Assembly: GCF_900176305.1 (NCBI RefSeq) | Contig: NZ_FWXH01000003.1 | Span: 372,001-436,000 of the forward strand | Direction of reading: 5' to 3' | Source of the DNA: Clostridium acidisoli DSM 12555 | GTDB lineage: Bacteria > Bacillota > Clostridia > Clostridiales > Clostridiaceae | DNA: 64,000 bases | Shown: positions 28,459 through 35,600 of the stretch, piece by piece | Layout of the letters: each line of letters starts with the position of its first letter | How positions within the stretch are numbered: the first letter of the stretch is position 1 | The notes under the pieces: model-generated | The model's input: the letters and a program-made list of their open reading frames with translations, nothing else | Database searches by the model: none | What the model was told of the DNA's origin: nothing | Position numbers and translations under genes: made by a program

Positions 28459-28576
28459 CATAGCAACCGTTAACTCTCCAATTGCAAAAGTAGAGAATCC
28501 AAATCTTGATTTGGTGTGAATCACTTTATCTTTTAGATCTAAGGAGAGCCTTATGGATGGTAACGAATGTATAAAA
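28459..28576 (+). repeat. Diverged copy (C) of the structured repeat element
   Basis: This stretch keeps the stem scaffold of the full copy: ATAGCAACCGTTAACTCTCC on the left (compare GTAGCAGCCGTTATCTCCC) and TTATGGATGGTA on the right (compare TTACGGATGGTA). CTCTCC (28474-28479) pairs with GGAGAG (28543-28548), CCGT with ATGG, and CAT (28459-28461) with ATG (28567-28569). The terminal loop is longer and holds a second hairpin, CCAAATC-TT-GATTTGG (28499-28514). It ends at the ribosome binding site of the next gene, so a cis-regulatory role is possible. Confidence 0.5.
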
Positions 28577-28586
28577 GGAGAAGTTT

Positions 28587-29378
28587 ATGAAATATGGTAT
28601 GCCAACTTTAATTGAAATTGATAATATTGAAAATTGTACTGCATTATGTAAAGAACTTAAATTAGATTTTATTGAGTTAAATATGAATCTTCCTCAATAT
28701 CAAATTGATAAAATTGATATTTCAAAATTTAAATCAGTTGCTAAAAAAGAGAATGTATTTTTTACAATTCATCTTGAAGAAAATTTAAATGTTTGTGATT
28801 TTAACAGAAATGTTTCTGATGCCTATACAAAGACAGTTTTATCAACTATTGAAATAGCAAAACGGCTTCATGTGCCTATTTTAAATATGCATATGAGTAA
28901 TGGTGTTCATTTTACTTTACCAAAAGAAAAAGTATATTTGTTTAATCAATATAGTGAAATTTATTTATCTAAGCTTAAAGAGTTTAGAGTTTTATGTGAA
29001 AAAGCCATAAGCAATAGCAATATTAAAATATGTATTGAAAATTGTGATGGATATAAAGATTTTACAAAGGAAGGAATAGAGATTTTATTAGAAAGTAATG
29101 TATTTGGGCTGACTTTTGATATTGGACATAATCATAGCATTAATGGAATAGACGAGCCTTTTATTAAAAAGCATATAGATAAATTACATCACATGCATAT
29201 TCATGATGCAATAGGAAACAAAAATCATCTTGCCATAGGAACTGGGGAAATAGACATTAAACAAAAAATAAATTTGGCAAGGGAGCATAATTGTACATGC
29301 GTCTTTGAAACAAAAACAATTAATGGATTAAAACAATCAGTAGGAAATCTAAAAAGGTATATTGACTTTGTGGTATAA
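28587..29378 (+). CDS. Sugar phosphate isomerase/epimerase-like TIM-barrel protein
   Basis: This 263-residue protein fits the xylose isomerase-like/AP endonuclease 2 fold. ICIENCDGY and GLTFDIGHNHSING supply acidic and histidine metal ligands, MHIHDAIGNKNHLAIGTGEID is the typical late barrel strand, and VFETK is the last ligand motif. Members isomerise or epimerise sugars or inositols; the substrate here is unknown. AAAAGGAGAAGTTT precedes ATG 28587. The structured repeat copy C lies directly upstream. No pathway partners are adjacent. Confidence 0.85.
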   Translation: MKYGMPTLIEIDNIENCTALCKELKLDFIELNMNLPQYQIDKIDISKFKSVAKKENVFFTIHLEENLNVCDFNRNVSDAYTKTVLSTIEIAKRLHVPILNMHMSNGVHFTLPKEKVYLFNQYSEIYLSKLKEFRVLCEKAISNSNIKICIENCDGYKDFTKEGIEILLESNVFGLTFDIGHNHSINGIDEPFIKKHIDKLHHMHIHDAIGNKNHLAIGTGEIDIKQKINLAREHNCTCVFETKTINGLKQSVGNLKRYIDFVV

Positions 29379-29440
29379 AATACCTATAATCTTAATATAA
29401 CAGTGTTAGATTTTATAACTATATTATTAGGAGGAAATTA

Positions 29441-30040
29441 ATGAGCACAAAGGAAAGACGTGAAAGGGAAAGGGCAGAATTAAGAGAAAAGATAATTAAA
29501 GCTGCAGAAGAACTTTTTGCAGAGGATGGGTATAAAAATATTAGTATGAGAAAAATATCAGCTAAGATAGATTATTCACTTCCAACAATATATCAATACT
29601 TTAAAAACAAGGCAGATATATTATTTTATATTTATCAAGAAAACAATGGTAAACTTCTTGAAGTAATGAGTCAAATAAGCACTGAAAAGCATTCGAATAT
29701 TAAAAAATTAAAACTTATGGGTCAGGCTTATATTAAATTTGGTATGGAAAATTCTAATTATTATGAACTTGCTTATATGAGTAATGCTATTAGATATGAG
29801 GATGAACTAATTTATAACGATATGGATTCACCAGGATTTAAGGTATATAAGTTGCTTTTAGATACTGTGAAGGGATGTAAATTGGAAGGATATTTTAAAA
29901 ATGTTGATTATGAAATTACAGCTCAATGTCTTTGGTCAGGCATTCATGGAATAATATCTTTGTTAATTATGCATTCTGAATTTCCATGGAAGGATAAAAA
30001 TCTGCTAATAGAAAATATGATAAATCAACTTATCAAATAG
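29441..30040 (+). CDS. TetR/AcrR-family regulator
   Basis: This 199-residue repressor-type protein has a TetR helix-turn-helix near residues 15-60 (AAEELFAEDGYKNISMRKIS, then SLPTIYQYFKNKADIL). The C-terminal ligand domain (CLWSGIHGIISLLIM) matches the WHG-type subgroup. ATG 29441 follows AGGAGGAAATTA. It starts a tight four-gene run with the FMN-binding protein (10-base gap), ApbE and a membrane cytochrome, so it probably controls that electron-transfer set. Confidence 0.92.
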   Translation: MSTKERRERERAELREKIIKAAEELFAEDGYKNISMRKISAKIDYSLPTIYQYFKNKADILFYIYQENNGKLLEVMSQISTEKHSNIKKLKLMGQAYIKFGMENSNYYELAYMSNAIRYEDELIYNDMDSPGFKVYKLLLDTVKGCKLEGYFKNVDYEITAQCLWSGIHGIISLLIMHSEFPWKDKNLLIENMINQLIK

Positions 30041-30050
30041 GGGGATTCCA

Positions 30051-30461
30051 ATGGTAAATACAAAGAGGATAATTTATGCAGTCACAGCTTTAGCTATAGT
30101 GGTAGGAGTATCTTTAGGTGCTAGATATTATATAAAACTTCAAAATTACAATAAAATTATAAATGGAATTTCTATTAAGGAAGTTAACTTAGCTAAGGTC
30201 TCTGATGGGACATACAAAGGCTCCTTTGATGCTTTGATGATTGAAGCAGATACAAGCGTTACAGTAAAAAATCATAAAATTGTTGACATAAAACTACTGC
30301 ATCATAAAAATGAAAGAGGAAAACCTGCAGAAGTAATTCCAATGAGAGTTGTTAAAGCTCAATCACTAAAGGTAGACACCGTATCCGGAGCGACTAACAG
30401 CAGTAAAGTTATTTTAATGTCAATTCAGAAGGCCCTAGAAAAGGGTTCTATAAAAAGTTAG
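30051..30461 (+). CDS. Membrane-anchored FMN-binding domain protein
   Basis: This 136-residue protein has an N-terminal signal anchor (about residues 7-25) and an extracytoplasmic FMN-binding domain. VDTVSGATNSSKVI holds the SGAT motif whose threonine is covalently flavinylated by ApbE in related proteins. GTYKGSFDA is the usual domain start. It should be a one-flavin electron carrier on the outer face of the membrane. It is directly followed by apbE, which strongly supports this role. GGGGGATTCCA precedes ATG 30051. Confidence 0.88.
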   Translation: MVNTKRIIYAVTALAIVVGVSLGARYYIKLQNYNKIINGISIKEVNLAKVSDGTYKGSFDALMIEADTSVTVKNHKIVDIKLLHHKNERGKPAEVIPMRVVKAQSLKVDTVSGATNSSKVILMSIQKALEKGSIKS

Positions 30462-30471
30462 GAGCTTTTAT

Positions 30472-31413
30472 ATGGAAACAAAATATGAAACTGAATTTTT
30501 TGCTATGGGTACTGTAATAAATCAAAAAGTTTATGGGAAAAATTCAGAATTTGCATGCATACAGGTTGAAAATGAAATAAAAAGAATAGAGAATATTATG
30601 AGTTTCTTTCTAGAAGACAGTGATATAAATAAACTAAACAAAAATGCTGGAAAGAGCAAAATAAAATTAGAAGAAGAGACAATCTATGTTATTAATAAAG
30701 CAAAACAATTATCAAAGCTCTCTTCTGGTGCTTTTGATATTACTACAGGCCCACTAGTTAAATTATGGGGAGTTTTTACTAATCATGCTAAAGTACCTAA
30801 TAAAAAAGAGATAGATGAAGCTCAAAAGTTAATAAGATATGAAGATATAATAATTGATGTAAAATCAAATTTGGCCATGCTAAGAAGAAAAGGACAAATG
30901 GTTGATCTTGGCGCAATAGCTAAGGGCTATGCAGCAGATAAGGCCATAGAAATTTATAAAAAAAATGGAATTAAGTCTGCATTTATTAACATTGGTGGAA
31001 ACGTAATGGTTTTAGGTAAAAAAAATCATGGAGATTTATGGACAATAGGAATTCAAAATCCTGATAAGGTTAGAGGTGAATGTATAGGTGCATTACTGCT
31101 AGAAGATGCTTCAGTAGTAACTTCCGGTGGTTATGTAAGATATTTTGAAAAAAATAATATTAAATATCATCATATTATGGATTTTAGAACTGGGTATCCT
31201 TGCTCCTCAGGACTTAAAAGTGTAACGGCTATTTCAAATAAGTCTATTGAAGCAGATGCACTATCTACAGCAATTTTTGTTTTAGGTTATGAAAATGGAA
31301 GGAAATTAGTTGATAATATTGATGGGTTAGAGGCAATATTTATTACAGAAAATGATGAAATTAAAATAACAGAAGGGCTTAAAGATAAATTTGTTTTATT
31401 TGAATGTGTTTAG
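30472..31413 (+). CDS. apbE: FAD:protein FMN transferase
   Basis: ApbE attaches FMN to a threonine of target proteins outside the membrane. The 313-residue protein has FFAMGTVINQKVYG, FDITTGPLVKLWG, VDLGAIAKGYAADKA, NIGGNVMVLG and HIMDFRTGYP, the ordered ApbE motifs, and SIEADALSTAIFVLG with the metal ligands. No clear lipoprotein signal is seen, so its export route is uncertain. It lies between the FMN-binding protein and the cytochrome, and the former is its likely substrate. Confidence 0.93.
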   Translation: METKYETEFFAMGTVINQKVYGKNSEFACIQVENEIKRIENIMSFFLEDSDINKLNKNAGKSKIKLEEETIYVINKAKQLSKLSSGAFDITTGPLVKLWGVFTNHAKVPNKKEIDEAQKLIRYEDIIIDVKSNLAMLRRKGQMVDLGAIAKGYAADKAIEIYKKNGIKSAFINIGGNVMVLGKKNHGDLWTIGIQNPDKVRGECIGALLLEDASVVTSGGYVRYFEKNNIKYHHIMDFRTGYPCSSGLKSVTAISNKSIEADALSTAIFVLGYENGRKLVDNIDGLEAIFITENDEIKITEGLKDKFVLFECV

Positions 31414-31440
31414 AAAAAACTGTAGATGGAGGATTTAAAA

Positions 31441-31830
31441 GTGTATCTTAAAGAAAAAATATTAGGCTTTATAAGTATAATTTTTATATTATTGAATCTT
31501 AGCTACATACTTGTTAAATATATTAAAAAAATAAATAAAAGCATTAAGATAGATATGAAAAAGGTTTTAAGAGTACACTGCTTTGCAGGAATAGTTGCAG
31601 CAATTATAGCTATTGTGCATATTGGAAATAATGTGTTAGATCCTGAATTTTCTTTTGGGTATATATCTTTTGTAATTATGTTATTAATAATAATCACAGG
31701 TATAATTGTTAAATACTACAGAGAGGTTTTATTTATAAAGAAAATTTACTGGAGACTTATGCATATTATGTTAACCATTTTTTTTATTATGATGTTGTTT
31801 CTACATGTATTGACAAATTTTGTGTATTAA
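31441..31830 (+). CDS. Four-helix membrane protein, probable b-type cytochrome (ferric-reductase-like)
   Basis: This 129-residue protein has four hydrophobic helices. Histidines occur in pairs on two of them: RVHCFAGIVAAIIAIVH in the second, and RLMHIMLTIFFIMMLFLH in the fourth, spaced as for two b hemes across the membrane. This suggests electron transfer between the inner and outer faces, feeding the flavinylated FMN protein. GTG 31441 after TGGAGGATTTAAAA is preferred over ATG 31426, which overlaps that site. Heme binding is inferred, not proven. Confidence 0.7.
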   Translation: MYLKEKILGFISIIFILLNLSYILVKYIKKINKSIKIDMKKVLRVHCFAGIVAAIIAIVHIGNNVLDPEFSFGYISFVIMLLIIITGIIVKYYREVLFIKKIYWRLMHIMLTIFFIMMLFLHVLTNFVY

Positions 31831-31862
31831 AAGTTAACATAAATATATTTTTTTTACAATTT

Positions 31863-31900
31863 GAGCAACAATTTTACATAAAAATAGTTGCTTTTGCATT
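31863..31900 (+). terminator. Terminator after the flavin electron-transfer operon
   Basis: AGCAACAATTTT and AAAAATAGTTGCT pair with one bulge, followed by TTTTGCATTT. It overlaps the -35 of the next promoter. Confidence 0.6.
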
Positions 31901-31916
31901 TAATTTATTGTATACT
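31888..31916 (+). promoter_or_regulatory. Candidate promoter of the PKS/NRPS cluster
   Basis: TTGCTT (31888-31893) and TATACT (31911-31916) are spaced by 17 bases, 35 bases before the first cluster gene. It is the only good promoter candidate before the gene run, whose later junctions are short or overlapping. A long single transcript of 19 kb is inferred. Confidence 0.55.
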
Positions 31917-31950
31917 ACAAACAAATAAAAAATAAAGTTGAAGGTAGCTT

Positions 31951-32658
31951 ATGAAAATGAGAAAAGTTAAACTGTTCTGTATCCCACATGCTGGTGGTTC
32001 AGCTACTTCATATTTAAAGTTAAAAAAATACATAAACTCTCACATAGAAGTTTGTCCTATAGAACTAGCAGGCAGGGGGAGAAGATTTAATGAGAATTTT
32101 TATGATAGCATAGAAGAAGCTGTTTACGATGTATATAAGATAATTGAAAGTGATCTAGATTATGAATATGCTATTTTGGGTCACAGCATGGGAAGTTTAA
32201 TAGCTTTTGAATTAGCTCATCATATAATTAAATTAAAAAAACAAAACCCAATACATATCTTTTTTTCTGGAAGAAAGTCACCTAATATTATTTATGCAAA
32301 CAATCAAATTCACAAATTGCCTGAAGAGGAATTGAAAAATAAAATTTTTCAATTTTCAGGCACACCTAAAGAAATTTTTGAAAACGAAAAAATTTTTCGA
32401 ACATTTTTACCAATCTTGCGAGCAGATTTTAAAATTTGTGAACAATACAAATATAAAGAAAAGTCTTCTAAATTAAATTTTGACATTTCAATATTAAACG
32501 GAAATATGGATGATATAAAAATAAAGCATATAGCAGATTGGAGGAAGTTTACATCAAAAAAATGTAACATACGTTTTTTTCAAGGAGGACATTTCTATAT
32601 TAATCATAATTGGAATAATTTAAGTGATTTTATAAACTCAATAATAGATAAAACTTGA
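31951..32658 (+). CDS. Type II (editing) thioesterase
   Basis: This 235-residue alpha/beta hydrolase belongs to the GrsT/RifR thioesterase family, which removes wrong or stalled acyl groups from carrier domains. It has FCIPHAGGSATSYL, ELAGRGRRFNE, the nucleophile elbow GHSMGS (about residue 77), an aspartate in NGNMDD and the histidine in GGHFYINHNW. GAAGGTAGCTT precedes ATG 31951. It is the first gene of the cluster. Since neither megasynthase ends in a thioesterase domain, it might also help release product. Confidence 0.92.
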   Translation: MKMRKVKLFCIPHAGGSATSYLKLKKYINSHIEVCPIELAGRGRRFNENFYDSIEEAVYDVYKIIESDLDYEYAILGHSMGSLIAFELAHHIIKLKKQNPIHIFFSGRKSPNIIYANNQIHKLPEEELKNKIFQFSGTPKEIFENEKIFRTFLPILRADFKICEQYKYKEKSSKLNFDISILNGNMDDIKIKHIADWRKFTSKKCNIRFFQGGHFYINHNWNNLSDFINSIIDKT

Positions 32659-32686
32659 AATTAAATAATTTTGGATGGTGATAAGT

Positions 32687-35600
32687 TTGAAAAAGGATAA
32701 AATAGAAAATATTAAAGAATCTGTACTTACTATAATCTCAGAAATAACAGGATATTCTATAAAAGAACTTGAAGATGATATGTATTTAGAAAGTGATTTA
32801 GGATTTGATTCAATAAAAATGATAAATTTAATGAATCAGTTGATGAAACTTATTCCAGAAACTCAAATAGAGGCTTTTACAGAGAAACATTCAATTTCAG
32901 CCTTAATGACTTTAGATACAATAGGAGATGTTTTAGAGGTATTTGAAAATTGGGTTTTAGATGAAAATCAAAAAAACGGAGAAATAGTGAATAATAAATT
33001 AGAAATATTAAACTCACAATATCCGTTTTTGGCATCCTACTGGGCAGTTGGCACAATAACAATTTGTTCTGGAATTAAAATAAGAGGAGAATTAAATTTA
33101 GATTATTTAATGGAAAGTTACAGGAAACTTATAAATGAAAATATAACATTGAAGGCTTATTTTAAAGCTCAAAAAGGGGCCACTTCTTTTAAGGATTATG
33201 AGCAATTAATAACAAAAGATACAGCTTTAAATAAAATAAAACTTATTGATATTAGAGGCTTAAGTAGTGAAGAAAAAGAAAAAAGAATAAAAGAAAATAT
33301 TAACAATATAATAAATAAAAAATTTGATATTTTTAAATGGCCACTGCATAACATTACAGTCATTAGAACAGAAAATTTTCAGTATGAAATAATATTTTCC
33401 AATAGTCATCTTATATCTGATGGATTAGGAAATCAAAAAATCATAAAAAAACTTCTTAACATATACAGTAATAAGCTGTTAGGAAAAGAGTACAAATCTA
33501 ATAATATAAACCTTTCTTTATATAATGAGACAGTAAACAAAATTAATTCATGGCGTGATGTCGAAGAAAAAGTAAAATTTGAGGAACATCTAAAAATTCA
33601 AAACAAAAATAAGTATCTTTTTAATCCTATGAATAAAAACAATACAGGTAAATTTGCTGAGGTAAGTAGTATAAAATGTTGGATTGAAAGTGATACACTG
33701 GATAGGTTAGTTGAGTGTGCTAAAAAACTTAGAGTGTCCCTTTTTACACTTTTAGTAAGTGCATATATTAAGACAATAGTTTCATTGCAGGAAGAAGATA
33801 AGTCAGTTATATTAAATTTACCCACAAGCGGAAAGGTTTATCCTAACATAGATGCATCAGAATATATAGGGTGTTTTGCACAAAATTTATCCCTTAATTT
33901 TTCAAATATTAATAAATATGATAATTTTGACTCTATTATAAGAAATGTTGATATTGAACTGAAAAAGGCAATAACAAGTGGATTTGATAGGGAACAAGTA
34001 TATGATGCAGCTAAAGAATTGAGGGAGAAAGAACTTTTATTTGATGGAAAAATGACAGAATTGACTTCTTCATTCATTAGATCAAGTTTAAAATCAAATT
34101 TATATTTATCTTTTATAGGAAATAATGACATAGACTTTAAGTATGGTGATTTAGATATAGTTGACTATGGAACTTATACTTCAACTAACTCAGCATCAAT
34201 AGATAATGTTATAGAAATATTCCAAAAAAAGCTTTTTATATCTTCAAATTATGATAGCTTATTCTTTAAAAAATCTTATATTGAAAACCTTATTGCATAT
34301 TTTATAGAGGAAATTGAAAATTTATCTCTATATGATTTTAAACTAGAAGAAAACATAAGAAAACCACTTAATTATAATGTAGATGTAGCTTGTGAAATTT
34401 CTAATATTATAAATGAAACTTGCTTTATTAATATAAATGATAATGAATTTGAAGGTGATTTAGAAGCAGAATTTGGAATTGATTCTTTGGAACGTATTAG
34501 AATCATAACGAAAATAATAAAAACTTATAAAGGCGTAAATAGAGATGATTTGTTTGATTGTAGAACTGTAGGCGAAATGGCAGTCATAGTTGAAAATGGC
34601 AATGCTAGTGCTGAAAATCTTAAAGAAAAAGATGTAATTCAAAATGTTGATATTAAAATTCCTTTTGTAAAGATAATTGACCAATGCATTAGAACGCCAA
34701 AGGCTGTAGCTATTAGTTATATGGATACTAATTTGACATACGCTGAATTAGACAGTTCATCTAATAAGTTAGCAAATTATTTAAGAGATCAAGAAGTTAA
34801 GACAGGTTCTCTTATTGGAATAATGACGCTACCGGGACCACTTATGTTAATCGGAATGCTTGGTATATTAAAGGCAGGGGCTGCTTATGTGCCAATAGAT
34901 CCAAATTACCCGGTAGATAGAATTGAATACATACTAAACAATGCTAATATAGAAATTTTAATATCTGAACAAGAATTAAAAGATGAGCTTAAAAAAATAT
35001 TAAGGAAAAATGAAATAGTACAAGGAATTATATTTTTAGATGAGGGTGAAAGCATAAAAGAAGATGTAAATTTTGTTCAAGTTGAGAATTTCATTTGGAA
35101 AGAATATTCAGATATAGAACCTTCTATTATAAATAAACCGGATGATTTGATGCTTATTATTTACACTTCTGGTTCAACAGGTAACCCAAAAGGAGTAATG
35201 CTTACGCATGAAGGTTATATGAACAGGCTGTCATGGCATCAAAAAATGTTCCAATTAAAAGCAGGAGAAAGGGTTGCACAAAAAACATCTTGCTGTTTTG
35301 ATATATCAATTTGGGAATTGTTTTGGCCATTAATGTATGGTGGAATTGTATGCCCAGTAAGAAAGAATGTAATAAAAAATCCATGGAAATTAGCTCAGTG
35401 GATGATAGAGTCAAAAATCAATATTATGCACTTTGTTCCTTCTCTATTTGGTGAATTCGTAAATAGTATTGAAGATGAAAATTATGAATTTAAAGATTTA
35501 CGCTGTCTTATTTATAGTGGCGAGGCATTACCAATGTCTTTTATCCAAAAATGGATAGATAAATATGGAATGAGCACTACTTTAACTAATCTATATGGAC

